The position numbers and the translations under genes were made by a program. 64,000 bases of DNA from Silene latifolia (lineage: Eukaryota > Streptophyta > Magnoliopsida > Caryophyllales > Caryophyllaceae). The stretch covers positions 5,782,001-5,846,000 of the forward strand of contig NC_133526.1 in NCBI RefSeq assembly GCF_048544455.1, given 5' to 3'. Positions 20,662-32,796 of this stretch are shown piece after piece. Below the pieces are notes generated by a model that saw only the letters and a program-made list of their open reading frames with translations, was not told the DNA's origin and made no database searches. Position 1 is the first letter of the stretch. Each line of letters begins with the position of its first letter.

Positions 20662-21801
20662 ATGGCAGCCTGTGGAATACCATTAGACCTGATCTTCGAG
20701 ATACTTGTCTGGTTACCGACTATATCCATCCTACGGTTCAAGTGCGTATGCAAAGAGTGGTACAATCTTATCAACAGCCCCACCTTCATTAAACTCCATC
20801 TTAACAAGTCCCTCGAACCCAACTCGCAACACGATTGTATGCTTCTCTGGATTACTAGAAATACCCTTTATGGCGTTGATGATCTTTATCAGCCTGTTAA
20901 AGCGACAAAATTTAATTGGCCTAAGGATACCGTAAACGATGGTGATTCTGTATATTTTGTAGGCTCTTGCAATGGCTTGGTTTGCTTCAAAATTAGTAGG
21001 AGTCGTGAATATTCCAATTACGGGGTTAGCAGCTTCCTTATATACAACCCTACAATTCGTACGTTCAAATCAATCCTTCCTTCAATGGAGAAGAAATGGA
21101 CGCACAATTCCATATCATGTGGTTTTGGTTACGATAGTGTACACGACGACTATAAGATCGTAGTTACTAGTTGTAGTTTGGGAGTGACTAACAAATATGT
21201 GTGTACATACAGCTTAAACACTGATTTATGGAGCTGTTCCTCCACCCCTACCCGTGTTCCAACCCCAACCGGGAGAAATTGGACAATCAATAGCAGAGCA
21301 ATATACGGAAACAATAATATGCTAAATTATTTGGTTCTTTCTTCTGATATAGGAGACCTCCCTACTGATTATCGAATTGCTCGTTATGATGTCGTTTCTG
21401 AGAAATGGAGAGATGACCTAAGTATGCCGGTTCAAGTTTCAGAGTTTCGTCATTGTGTACGACTTGAGAAGTTGAATGGATGGTCATACCTACATGTTGC
21501 TGATCTTCGTGTTAGTTCAAGTGAGTTTTGGATGATGGAGGACCATGATGGTTCATGGAACAAGATGTTTGATATTTTTGGAGACTTATACATGCATCGT
21601 CTAATTGCTCGTTCTAAGGATGGACACCGTCTTCTACTGATTCCATATTTTTACAGTGAAAGAACTGAACTGTTTTGGTATGATCAACGAGATAACACAA
21701 GGACACCATTTAAACTATCAGAGACAATGCCGAGGCACAGAGAATCATACGAGCTTTGTATTGCAAGCCTCGTTGCGATTCCAGGAGGTTGCGCTCCTTA
21801 A
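20662..21801 (+). CDS. F-box/FBA protein, MAAPRIPLDL subfamily, shortened tail
   Basis: Open frame of 379 residues beginning MAACGIPLDLIFEILVWLP. F-box about residues 5-45; FBA landmarks VGSCNGLVCFK, SFLIYNPTIRTFKSILPS, CGFGYDSVHDDYKIV, SLNTDLWSC, FWMMEDHDGSWNKMF. The frame ends GGCAP because two bases are added in the GGTTGCTCC codons, losing the last dozen or so residues (SLTKLQQLEDGA in relatives). The rest is intact, so it may still work. Very close to the copy at 47585. A copia element inserted about 120 bp downstream at 21924. Confidence 0.88.
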   Translation: MAACGIPLDLIFEILVWLPTISILRFKCVCKEWYNLINSPTFIKLHLNKSLEPNSQHDCMLLWITRNTLYGVDDLYQPVKATKFNWPKDTVNDGDSVYFVGSCNGLVCFKISRSREYSNYGVSSFLIYNPTIRTFKSILPSMEKKWTHNSISCGFGYDSVHDDYKIVVTSCSLGVTNKYVCTYSLNTDLWSCSSTPTRVPTPTGRNWTINSRAIYGNNNMLNYLVLSSDIGDLPTDYRIARYDVVSEKWRDDLSMPVQVSEFRHCVRLEKLNGWSYLHVADLRVSSSEFWMMEDHDGSWNKMFDIFGDLYMHRLIARSKDGHRLLLIPYFYSERTELFWYDQRDNTRTPFKLSETMPRHRESYELCIASLVAIPGGCAP

Positions 21802-21923
21802 CTAAATTGCAACAACTTGAGGATGGAGCTTAGTGTTGTCTTTAGCTATTCTGTTTCGTTGATTTATCAATGTAGTGTCTTTCTTTTCCTTCTAGTCATT
21901 TATTTAATAATAGCGTGCGTAAG

Positions 21924-24900
21924 TATGACGATATACACCCACATCCGAGCTCACCGACTTGAGTCCTACTATGAAGCGGAGTCCTAATACTACTACTAGC
22001 TAGTTATTGAGACGGAATCGATGTCTAGTGGATGTCGAAATAGTAATTCCTATCAACAATAGATATTTATGTAATAGCTAAACTATATCTCTCGGAATTC
22101 TATTTGTACCGAACTAGCTACGATATACACCTATATAAGGTGCTTTATTATTGATGAAATAACATAACAAAAACTTAAACCAAATATCAAAGTACCAATT
22201 TATCATGGTATCAGTTACCAGGTTCCTCTTCTAAAAATCTCGTTTTTTTTTCAATAACTCTCAATGGCAATCGGTGACGATTCTCCTCCGCCACCTCCTC
22301 CGCCACCTCCTCCTAGTGCTTCTCCCTTTTATCTTGGTAGTCAAGACAATCCCGGAAATTTAATTACCAATGTCCAATTACGCGGCGAAAATTATGACGA
22401 ATGGGCTCGTTCCATTCGACTAGCTTTAAAAGCACGTCGAAAGTTTGGTTTTATTGACGGCACCATCATCAAGCCAACCTCCAACCTTGACGACTGGCAT
22501 ACCGTCCATTCCATGATTGTTTCATGGATCATGAATACCATTGAACCCTCCCTTCGCACCACCATCTCTTATTACGAAGATGCCGCTCTCCTTTGGAAAG
22601 ACCTCCAGGACCGGTTTTGTGTGGTCAATGGGATCCGTGTTCAACAACTGGAAACAGCCTTAGCTGATTGTAAGCAAAGCAAAACGGAAACCGTGGTACA
22701 TTACTATGGTCGTTTGAAGCATCTTTGGGACGACATTGCCAATTATGAGCAATTACCTGGTTGCGAATGCGGCGAATGTAGTTGCAATCTTGCCTCAAAA
22801 TTTGGCGTGTTCCAAGAAAACAAACGTCTTCACAAGTTTCTCTCTGGCCTCGATAATACCCTCTATGCTAATCTTCGTTCTAACCTTCTTTCTACAGCCG
22901 TTCTTCCCTCCGTTAATCGTGCCTATCAGGCTGCTATTCAGGAAGAACGTATGCGCGCTATCCCGTCGTCTTCTGCTACTGATGACACGGATAGTGTTCT
23001 AGCTTTCAAAATCCAGACTGATCTTAAAGCTAAAGGAAAATACGTGGATAATTCTACTAAGCACTGCACTCACTGCAATCGTGACGGTCATGACGAGAGT
23101 ATGTGTTTCCTTATTCATGGGTATCCTGATTGGTGGGGTGATCGACCACGTGGTCCTCGCTCTTCTGGCCGTGGGAATGGGACACGAGGAGGTCGTGGCA
23201 GAGGCGGCTCTAACCCAGGTCGAGGTCGCGGCGGTTCTGCTCAAATTAATACCACATATACTAATGGTAATGCTAGCACTTCCCGTTCAGCTCCGAATTC
23301 CTCGGCTGTTGCCGGTTTAACAACTGAACAATGGCAACAACTTCTTGATCTTTTAAATATTCCTAAATCTAAGGATCATCTCCATGGTAAGAATGCTTGG
23401 ATACTTGACACCGGCGCAACAAATCATGTTACAGGAACTTTTTCTAATCTTTCTAATATCACCAAAATTAACTCTTGTCCCGTTAGTCTACCTAATGGCG
23501 TCACCACTTCCGCTTCCTATCAAGGCCGTGTTTCTCTTGATGGAGGCCTTGTTATTTCTAATGTTCTCTATGTTCCTGGACTCACTTGCAATTTAATTTC
23601 GGTATTACAACTCATTGATGAGATCGACTGTATCATTCAATGCACTAATTCCTTTTGTGTTCTTCAGGACCGACAGACGAGGAGGCTGATTGGAGCGGGT
23701 AAGCGCGAGAATGGACTCTACTTCTACCGTGGTGTGTCACGTGCAACCGTCTTCAACGTTGATCGCTCTCCTTCTATAGAATTATGGCATAAGCGTCTGG
23801 GACATCCTTCCAGCGAAGTCCTCTATAAACTCCCTAGTTTTAGTTTTACTAAGAAGTTACAAAATAAATCCTGTGATGTATGTTTACGGGCTAAACAAAC
23901 TCGTTTTAGTTTTAGTCGAAGCATTAATAAAGCCAATTCTATTTTTGATTTACTTCATTGTGATTTATGGGGACCATATCGTACTCCGTCTTCTACCGGT
24001 GCTCATTATTTTTTAACCCTTGTCGATGATCATTCTCGCGGTGTTTGGGTCTATCTCATGCGTTCTAAGGATGAAGTTCCTCGGTTATTTTTAGAATTTA
24101 TTGCCATGGTCAAACGGCAATTTAATAAGGACATTAAAACTATCCGAAGCGACAATGGTACGGAGTTCTTTCCCCTTAAACCTTACTTTGCAAAGCATGG
24201 AATAATTTTTGAAACTTCTTGTGTCGGAACTCCCCAACAAAATGGTAGAGTGGAGCGTAAACATCGGCACATTCTAAATATTGCTCGAGCATTACTATTC
24301 GAAGGATCTTTACCAATCGAATTTTGGGGCGAAGCCGTTATGGCTGCGTGTCATCTCATTAATAGGACTCCATCGCCCATAATTAATAATAAAACTCCAT
24401 TCGAGTTTTTATTTGGAAAATTACCTTCCTATGATTCCTTACGGGTTTTTGGTTGCTTATGTTACGCTCACGATCAGCGACACAAGGGTAATAAATTTGC
24501 TAGTCGAAGTCGGCGCTGTGTATTTTTGGGCTACCCTTTCGGAAAGAAAGGATGGAAAGTCTTCGATATTGAGACTAATGAACACTTTGTTTCTCGAGAT
24601 GTTAAATTTTTTGAAGACGAATTTCCTTTTTTTAAGCCGAGCCCCTCTGTTTTGCCGTCTTCCTCACCTGTCATCTTTGATGATGATGACCCTATACCCG
24701 CCACCACTCCCACACCGACACCTCCTCCTGGCCCTACTAATTCCTCCTCACCAGGAGAGGCTGCTAGTCCTACGGACACTAGCCCTATTGATAAATCAGT
24801 TCCGTTGGTCGCATCTCAACAAGACACTGACCCATTAGTGTCCTCTGCTCCTATCCCTAATTCCCCTGCCAAAACTCAAGATAACGAGTCCCCTCCTGAA

Positions 24901-26955
24901 CCGGTGGCTACTCCCGCACCTATGGGTCGTGGTTATCGACCTAAGATACCTTCATCGCGGCTGAAAGGTTTTGTCACTGGCACACACACGGTTCACACTT
25001 TGAGTCCCATTCTCGCTGCCCCTCCCGCTTCATCGCCTCCAGGTACTCGCTATCCTATATCTAATTATGTTAATTATAATGGTTGTTCCACCAAATATCG
25101 GAACTTTGTTGCCGCCTTAACTGCAGGTCACGAACCTCGTCATTTTAAGGAAGCTATTAATCACCCGGGTTGGCGTGATGCGATGATTCGCGAGATAGAT
25201 GCTTTGGAATTAAATAACACTTGGGTTTTGGAAGAATTACCCCCAAATAAACGAGCCTTGGGAAATAAATGGGTTTATCGTATCAAGTATAATGCTAATG
25301 GCTCGATCGAACGACTAAAGGCTCGGCTAGTTATTCTTGGTAATCATCAGGTCGAAGGTCTCGATTATGACGAGACATTCGCCCCTGTCGCCAAGATGAC
25401 GACGGTCCGTTCTTTCTTAGCTGTAGCGGTGGCTCGTGGATGGCATGTACATCAAATGGATGTTCACAATGCCTTTTTACATGGCGATCTTGATGAGGTT
25501 GTATATATGAAGCTCCCTCATGGGTTTCGTCACTCTAATTCTAATCTTGTTTGTCGTCTTAAGAAGTCTCTCTATGGCCTTAAACAGGCCCCTCGATGTT
25601 GGTTTGCCAAGCTTTCCGAAGCTCTGCTACGTTATGGGTTTCGCCAGTCTCACGCCGATCCGTCTTTATTTACTTATGCTAAAGCCGGAACGCGAATGCA
25701 TGTTTTAATTTATGTGGACGACTTAATTCTCTGAAGTAATACAATGGAGGCCTTAACGACATTCAAGCTTTACTTAGGCAAATGTTTCCACATGAAGGAT
25801 CTCGGTGAGTTGAAATATTTCCTTGGCATCGAGGTCACCCGCACTTCTGATGGTCTTGTTTTATGTCAACGGAAATATGCATTGGAAATTATTGATGAAG
25901 CCGGTCTTTTGGGCTGTAAGCCTGCTGCTTTTCCGATCGAACAAAATCATCAGCTTGCTCTCTCTACTAGCCCTCTATTAGACAATCCAGAGAAGTATCG
26001 ACGCCTTATTGGGCGCCTCATTTACCTTGCCGTTACTCGGCCTGATCTTACTTACTCCGTACATATTTTATCTCAGTTTATGCATTCTCCTCGTCTTGAT
26101 CATTGGACCTCTGCACTTCGTGTTGTTCGTTATCTAAAGGGATGTCCCGGTCAAGGCATTTTTCTTCCTAAGAATAATGTCTTGCAGCTACATGGTTGGT
26201 GTGACTCGGACTATGCTACATGTCCTGCTTCTCGTCGCTCTTTAACCGGTTGGTTTATTCAACTCGGCTCTTCCCCCATTTCTTGGAAAACAAAGAAACA
26301 ACCGACTGTTGCACGCTCCTCATCTGAAGCCGAGTATCGTTCTCTTGCTGCTCTCACGTGTGAGCTCATTTGGCTTCGCGCTTTGTTGAGTGACTTGGGC
26401 GTTGATCATCCAAATGGTATGGCTGTTTCTTGTGACAATCAATCCGCTCTTCACATTGCTAAAAATCCGGTTTTCCATTAGCGAACTAAGCACATCGAAA
26501 TCGACTGCCACTTTGTTCGCGCTGCTATAAAAAATGGCTTAATTCGTCCGTCCTATGTCCCTACTACTACTCAATTGGCGGATATCTTCACTAAGGCCTT
26601 AGGCAAGGCTCCATTTTTAACTCTCTTGTCCAAGTTGGGCATCCGAAATCTCTACGCCCCACTTGAGGGGGGGTATGACGATATACACCCACATCCGAGC
26701 TCACCGACTTGAGTCCTACTATGAAGCGGAGTCCTAATACTACTACTAGCTAGTTATTGAGACGGAATCGATGTCTAGTGGATGTCGAAATAGTAATTCC
26801 TATCAACAATAGATATTTATGTAATAGCTAAACTATATCTCTCGGAATTCTATTTGTACCGAACTAGCTACGATATACACCTATATAAGGTGCTTTATTA
26901 TTGATGAAATAACATAACAAAAACTTAAACCAAATATCAAAGTACCAATTTATCA
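21924..26955 (+). mobile_element. Ty1/copia element, nearly whole, very young
   Basis: A 5,032-bp element with two 282-bp LTRs (21924-22205 and 26674-26955) that read as identical by eye, flanked by GTAAG on both sides (21919-21923, 26956-26960). The primer site TGGTATCAG follows the first LTR; a G-run polypurine tract precedes the second. Coding parts in order: gag with a proline-rich start, zinc knuckle ([14 protein letters not shown]), glycine/arginine-rich stretch, protease (LDTGATNHV), integrase ([21 protein letters not shown]), reverse transcriptase (YVDDL) and RNase H. The coding region shows about two breaks. The empty site is at about 2690-2716. LTR identity implies insertion very recently on an evolutionary scale. 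Confidence 0.95.
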
Positions 26956-26960
26956 GTAAG

Positions 26961-27427
26961 GTTGTGTACCTCCGACCTCTATTTAAGCCTAAGATGATGA
27001 AACATATTCCAATTTTAAAAAAATCCAACGATGATGTCGGTAACTCCATCTTTGGTGCTTTCTTTCGATACAATCTGAAAACTTCTGAGGTTGTTTTATC
27101 CGAGCACATGCCATTGGTCTGACGCCTATGATCAATGCCATTGTTTTCTCAGTTGTTTCGCTATTGCTACTGTTAGCGTGTCTGACGCTGAGATTTGTAT
27201 GTACTAAATATGATTATAAAATTAGTGGAAGAATAATGTGTAATAATACTTCCTTTGTCTCGGTTATCTGTTTACCTTTGATTAAATTAATTTGTAGATA
27301 TACATATTCTTCACTGCTTATGGGACGACTGTCCTATATATATCTAACGCCTCGCTCCACCGGTGCTTTAGTTAAAAATCACGATTTCACAAAATAAAAC
27401 ACCAAAATTTAAAGGGTAGAAGACGAT
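26961..27427. other. 3' flank of F-box unit after the copia
   Basis: It continues the host flank interrupted at 21923, as shown by the copies at 2400-2690 and 48780-49100. It includes the DDVGNSIFGAFFRYNL block near 27020-27060 and the pyrophosphatase piece at 27091-27140. No working gene is visible. Confidence 0.6.
27091..27140 (+). pseudogene. Pyrophosphatase exon fragment
   Basis: Plus strand, reading GCFIRAHAIGLTPMINA; same chimeric block as at 2401-2452 in opposite orientation, in line with the orientation of the neighbouring F-box gene. Confidence 0.65.
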
Positions 27428-27610
27428 GAGATCGGATTCCATGTTCCATTTTCTATTCCATCTCGTGTCCCACTATACTCTTCTTGTGACACATTATTAA
27501 CTTAAGAGAAATTGCTATTAACTTTTATTATTTGAATTTGAATGATGATGTGTCGCAAGATAAAAGCAATGGGACATGAGATGGGAAACAAAAGCGGGAC
27601 ATGTGATCTC
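27428..27610. repeat. MITE with about 60-bp inverted ends, copy 2
   Basis: Left arm starts GAGATCGGATTCCATGTTCC and passes through GTGTCCCACTATACTC. The right arm ends GGGACATGTGATCTC; it is an imperfect reverse complement of the left. Same family as 8255-8434. The sequence from its midpoint onward is duplicated at 38877. Confidence 0.6.
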
Positions 27611-27970
27611 AACTCGAAGACGATAACCATGAGCTAAAATTAGTACCTGATTAGGAATACCAACTAAAATAGGAATACCAACTAAAATTGGGTGTTATTT
27701 GGAAACTCAATTCCAATTAGAATCCTAAAATCAGTCACTTCCCTAAACCCAAAATACTTCCTGCCGTATATATACTTGACATTGAGATTCAGTAGAGGGT
27801 GTGTAAAGGCGTTGTCGAAAAGTACTCATGGAATTGTAGCACATCGAATACCATTAGATTTGGTCGTTGATATACCAACTAAAATAGGGTAATCTGGGTG
27901 TTATATGCTTTGAGATTTAGGTTGTCATTAAGAATTAGTATAAACATAATTTCCTTACCATTGCTTCGGA

Positions 27971-28156
27971 ATGGTAGCCCGTCGAGTACCATTAGATGTG
28001 ATCCTAGAGATACTGATTTGGTTACCGGCTAAATCCGCCCTATGCTTCAAGTGCATATGCAAAGAGTGGTACGATCTTATAAACACCCCTCTCTTCGCTA
28101 AACTTCAACTTAACAAATCTCTCAAACCCGACTCACGACACAATCGTATCCTTTAG
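27971..28156 (+). pseudogene. Truncated F-box gene, N-terminal part only
   Basis: Starts MVARRVPLDVILEILIWLPA and continues through the whole F-box to LQLNKSLKPDSRHNRIL, then homology stops at about 28157 and unrelated sequence begins. The upstream block is normal. A second tiny start-like piece (AHRIPLDLVVDIPTKIG) lies just upstream at about 27836-27890 and is duplicated at 39187-39245. The gene was cut by a rearrangement or insertion whose other side is not next to it. Confidence 0.82.
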
Positions 28157-28461
28157 TTGGAAACTTCATAGAAAAAAATGATATTTAATTACTATATCAT
28201 CTTTTAGTCAAATTTAAAACAATAAGTCTCTCTTGACGAGTCAAGTATCACCCAGATGGATTGATAAGACAAAAAGTAAAGTGCTTAACATCCGTCACAA
28301 ATGGGAATTTGTGAATTAAAACTACGTTAGTCTATTATTTCCAGTATTTTTTTCAAATTTGGAATCTCTCAGATCGCTCAAAAACGTACTTGAAAAGTTT
28401 GATTCCTTATAATCACTCGAGAAAGAAAGGGCGGAAGTATACAATTAGTTTGATGACACTT

Positions 28462-28632
28462 ATGTTGCAAATTAAGTTAGTATAAATATCACCGGATACT
28501 TTATATTCTATGCACCTTTTTATTTTGAAGGAGAAAAGGTGTATTACACTATTACTCAGTATTTCAAAGAATATAAAGAAGTCGACTTAAAAGTCGGTGG
28601 AAAAAATGTTAACAATGAGTTAAGAATCAAAT
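28462..28632 (+). other. Possible orphan exon of unknown origin
   Basis: An open stretch reads through GYFIFYAPFYFEGEKVYYTI and KEVDLKVGGKNVNNELRIKS, ending at a consensus donor CAG|GTAAGT. Codon usage looks coding rather than random AT-rich DNA. I do not recognise the family. It lies between a truncated F-box gene and a Helitron 3' end, so capture by a Helitron is possible. Confidence 0.3.
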
Positions 28633-28759
28633 CTATCAAAACCCAGGTAAGTCATACGCCGTAACAGGCAAAAAGATTATACATCCGAATGTATAACAAT
28701 ATCATACAATTATAAATCTAATTGAACTTATGTCAAAACCAAATTAAACTGAGCCAATT

Positions 28760-28920
28760 GGCTCTGTTCTTTTGAACTTAATTTCACTTATTTCAATTCA
28801 GTTAAGCTCTATTCAGTTCAATTTCAGCTTCATTAATTTCAATTCAGTTCATCTCTTTTTCCAGTTCAGTTCAACTTCATTCAGTTTAGCTATGCTCTTT
28901 TCGGCCGAATTAACAGAGCC
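28760..28920. repeat. MITE with GGCTCTGTT ends
   Basis: Perfect 9-bp terminal inverted repeats, GGCTCTGTT and AACAGAGCC, bound 161 bp rich in TTCAGTTCA and TTTCAATTCAGTT words. Ends starting GGCTCTGTT are seen in PIF/Harbinger-like and hAT-like plant MITEs; the target duplication is not clear, so I leave the superfamily open. Confidence 0.6.
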
Positions 28921-28978
28921 TTATATATATGTGTGTATAATTTTTTAGTTATGCTTTAATTGGAGCCCAATACAAATT

Positions 28979-29009
28979 GGCCCGTGCATCGCACGGGCAT
29001 TAAATCTAG
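28979..29009 (+). mobile_element. Helitron 3' terminus
   Basis: GCCCGTGC-ATC-GCACGGGC, a perfect 8-bp hairpin, followed 8 bp later by CTAG and a host T: the standard plant Helitron 3' end. The 5' end is not identified. The following bases (ATCTAGTATATAACTAAAGG) resemble a Helitron 5' start and may begin the element that ends at 38875. Confidence 0.6.
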
Positions 29010-29019
29010 TATATAACTA

Positions 29020-29520
29020 AAGGAGGCTTTTTTTTCTAATTATACTATCAGTATTAGAATTAGGAGATAATTAATTATTTACAATTTTTCTATTATAATT
29101 AGGAATACAATTTTTCTATTAGAAATGAGGATTAATTAATTATTTTACAATTTTCCTATTAGAAATAGGAGATAAATTAACAATTTATTAAGGCTTTTTT
29201 TTCCTAATTATACTATTAGAATTAGGAGATAATTAATTATTTACAATTTTTCTATTATAATTAGGAATATAATTTTTCTATTAAAAATGAGAATTAATTA
29301 ATTATTTTACAATTTTCCTATTAGAAATAGGAGATAAATTAACAATTTATTAAGATTTTTTTTCCTAATTATACTATTAGAATTAGGAGATAATAATTAT
29401 TTAAAATTTTTCTATTATAATTACGAATATTATTTTCCTATTAGAAATGAGAATTAATTAATTATTTTATAATTTATTATTAGAAACAGGAAATAAATTA
29501 ATTATCTACAATTTATTAAT
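29020..29520. repeat. Three tandem copies of a 160-170 bp AT-rich unit
   Basis: Units begin near 29020, 29190 and 29352, each starting with AAGGCTTTTTTT-like bases, then CTAATTATACTATTAGAATT, TTAATTATTT and TTCCTATTAGAAATAGGAGA words. The first two are closest; the third is more diverged. No coding capacity. Confidence 0.75.
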
Positions 29521-32434
29521 ATTAAAAAATTATTCAGTAGTATTTGGTCACTTTTTATTAAATTAGAAGGAAAAAAAAATATTTGATATATTTATAATAT
29601 CCAATTTTATAACAACTTCCGATTAAAAAAATGAGGTATTATGAGGCTAAAAGGCCCTAGGCCGAACTGGGTTGTGACAAATGTACATGCATAATATGTA
29701 CAACATGGAATTTACTCATGTAAAGAGTAAAATGAACGCTGAAATATATGCCTCTACGTTTTTTGTTATTGCTAATGTCATATTTAATTATACATAATAC
29801 GAAGTTTATTTTTCAAATGTCATATGTATTTCTCCTACTAATTTTAAAGTTATTTCCCTCACAATACACTTCAACTTCTATTGATAATTTATTATTATAT
29901 TATTTACATTCATTTGTCATTATATAAAAGTATATTAATCAAAATTTAAATAAGATATTCATAAATTATTGATAAGTACAAAGTTTGTTATCTATTTTTC
30001 AAGGAGTATTAAAAGATAAAGAAAGTTGCTGCTAATTTGCGAATCGAAATATCATATTATGACAAATGAGTAAATGTTTTGAAAAACTTTATTGTGCGAT
30101 TGGTTTACAATTTAAAGTAAAAATGGTACCACGAGTAATAAAATATATTTGAATGAGGCTTGAAGGTAAATTAGATACACTTATTATAGAAATATGTATA
30201 AGGTTAAGATTCAATTCAAGCAACGATCAACATTAAAAAAAAGTCATGAAAAACACATAAAAGGGTAAAAGTAGTCTTTCCCTAACATAGTGAAGACCGT
30301 CTCTCTCAAGCTGTTCTTCTGACAAATTTACATGCATAAAAAACGATACTATTCAATTATATGGAGCAACTAATTATTGTTGATGCTATAATTTTTTTTT
30401 TTTTTTTGTAAATTGAGCACATCATCACTATAATTTAGGGAGAGATACGAATTGGGGAAGGGTGAGACATATTCGTCATGCATAATACGATGCTTTAACC
30501 ATCTTTAGCAAAAATATAAAAATAAATGAAAAAATTTAAACCTAAAAGGGGGTCATGTACTTGCCAACTCTTCTATAGTTCTCTACCTCATTAATATTCT
30601 CATGAAGTTTATGACATTTATTTCATATTAATAAAAAAAATGATTATAGTGCTTCGTACAATTTATGATTTATAACTTTTAGTTAACTTATTTGAACTTG
30701 CTTAAATTTATATATTTTAAGTGAAGAATATTAATTATAAATATGAAAAAGATAAAGTTTGATCTTTAATTTCCTCAGAGATAAAAAAAACTCAATTTTT
30801 ATTTTCTTATAATATACTAATTTAAGGTCATAATGTAAACCATGAAATTACACCACAATCTACTATTTCAATATGTCGATGATCAACACTCAAAATAGCA
30901 CATTTGTTATTTAAATAGTGTAAAAACTCTCAAAATGCTAAAAAAAATGTTCAATCTGTCGTTAACAAACAAAACCTAAGTTTCTGCATTTTTTTTGTCA
31001 TATTCAACTTAATCTTTACGGGATGTAAAAATGATGAAGTTTAGATAGTAGCGGTTAGTTTTCTGTTAGTTAGATGAACTTTCTAAGAGAGACATGAAAA
31101 CTTTGTATTTTAGACCGTTTTATGTGTGAACCGAAGGGATTAAATAGTGGACTAAAGGTTGTTTTGAGTGGGAATGAGGTTGATTGCGACGAGTTGGTTG
31201 ACTAAAGTTTTTCCTTACTAGATCTAGAAAGGGGATAATAATTATGAGATAATAAAATTTGAAGAAAAAAAGGACAATAAAAATGAGATGGAAGTAGTAA
31301 GATTTATTTATGCAAAATGAAATAAATAGCAAAGTTCGTGTATATATATAATATTCAAACTTATTCAGTTTACAAACATAGTACCCAAACACTTTGTTTG
31401 AGTATCTGGAATGGAGGTAGGGGAGGGGACGAGAAAAAGACTAGGAAGGGAAAGAGAGAGAGAGAGAGATAAAAGGGAAGATTGCTTCTTAAACTTCTTT
31501 TTGTTAAAGGAGAAATAAATTGTCTTCGATAAGGGAGACGGGGATCCATATCATCTAGAGTAAAGATTGGTGTTTCATGGAGGTGAATGTGATTTATGAC
31601 TTCTTAGATGTAAAACGTGGCAGAAAGGTAGTGATAGTGGTAGTGGATTGGAGGTTGTTTCAAGTAATAGTAAGAACTAATCACAGTGGCTGATGTTTTA
31701 GTTTGCGGGTAAATTAGTGGGGTGGAGGGAGGGTGCATTTGTGGAGGGTGATGAGTTTAATGAGGATAGTGATAATAAATAAGGTTATTTATCAGCAAAA
31801 TATCGCTTGCATTAAAACATATAGGTAACATGAATAATAACAAGAAATCTCAAAAGGTCATACTGATAAACTTAATCTTGACCCCATCAATCCAAATTAA
31901 AGTAAAATCTTAATTCTAAGAACATTGTCGAGAGCAAGGGTTAGTTTCCATTGGATTGTGGATTTTTCTTGAAGTAGAGGTTTAGTTTTTCACTTGGTTG
32001 GATAAATTTGAGAGAAGTTTTGAAGACAAGGATCGATCTTTCAAGGGATGAGATTGTTTTAGATCATGTGTGTGAATAGAGAAGAAAAATAGGGGTCTGC
32101 GTGAAGGATTTTGTTTCAAATGAGCAGATGGGGGGCAAGACTACTGTTATAGGGGGGTGTCATAAGCAGCCCCAACCATGTAGTATTGCGTTGGAATTTG
32201 GTTCACATTCAAAGGTACGTCTATAGTTTGACCGGAAAATATAACATTTAACTACATGTAAATGTTTTTACGTAACTACCATTTGACCCAACAATGATTA
32301 AATTATGATTGTTATTCTAAAGAAGGAGATTTATCATTGAGTTTATTATGCAAAGTAGATATTATTGTTTTCCTTGACGAATTGAAAAATAAACAGGTAT
32401 TAATGAACAAACTATAAAAACTATTAGTACAAGT

Positions 32435-32437
<3 letters not shown>

Positions 32438-32500
<63 letters not shown>
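32438..32500. repeat. (AT)n microsatellite, left of the TIR element
   Basis: 63 bases of AT repeat directly against the left inverted end of the element at 32501. Confidence 0.9.
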
Positions 32501-32504
<4 letters not shown>

Positions 32505-32559
32505 CGGGATCCGGTGAGAACCACTAGTATAATGAGAACCATGAGAACCACTATTGGAT

Positions 32560-32796
32560 ATAATAATAATACGGACGACTGTATCACAAACCAAACGTTT
32601 TTATCTCTTCTCCCTCTCTGCCTCCTCATTCCATAACCGCACATCACCAAATTCTCCATCGCCGACCACCGCATATCCCCAGATTATCCGTCGCCGACCA
32701 CCGCACATCACCGGATTCTCCATCGCCGACCAGCGCATTTCTCCTTCTTCACAGTCATCGAGCACCGCCGCACTCCTCCTTCACCACCATTGACAA
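32560..32796 (+). other. Possible captured 5' exon
   Basis: A C-rich stretch with CCGTCGCCGACCACCGC words, unlike the AT-rich surroundings, ends at a strong donor AAAG|GTAAGT. It looks like the 5' UTR or first exon of a plant gene, oriented toward the reductase exons 1 kb downstream. Whether it belongs to that gene cannot be told from sequence alone. Confidence 0.35.

Larger units (their letters stand above)
28157..32437. other. AT-rich transposon graveyard, no host gene
   Basis: No gene with a recognisable domain. It holds a possible orphan exon (28462-28632), a MITE (28760-28920), a Helitron terminus (28979-29009), a three-copy tandem repeat (29020-29520) and a GA run at 31453-31469. Between about 29520 and 32437 I see only AT-rich DNA; short minus-strand frames near 31120-31390 look random. 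Confidence 0.5.

Noticed and set aside
26864-27109. Open frame on minus beginning MCSDKTTSEVFRLYRKK
   Set aside because: Antisense of the recurring DNSIFG/pyrophosphatase block; the plus-strand reading explains it.
29000-29520. CRISPR-like repeat array
   Set aside because: Eukaryotic sequence; the repeats are long and AT-rich without unique spacers.
31120-31392. 90-residue minus frame rich in F, I, Y
   Set aside because: Composition of AT-rich DNA, with no motif or homologous copy.
32312-32674. Open frame with long YIYIYI run (and 38480-38737)
   Set aside because: Translation of an (AT)n microsatellite; no gene.
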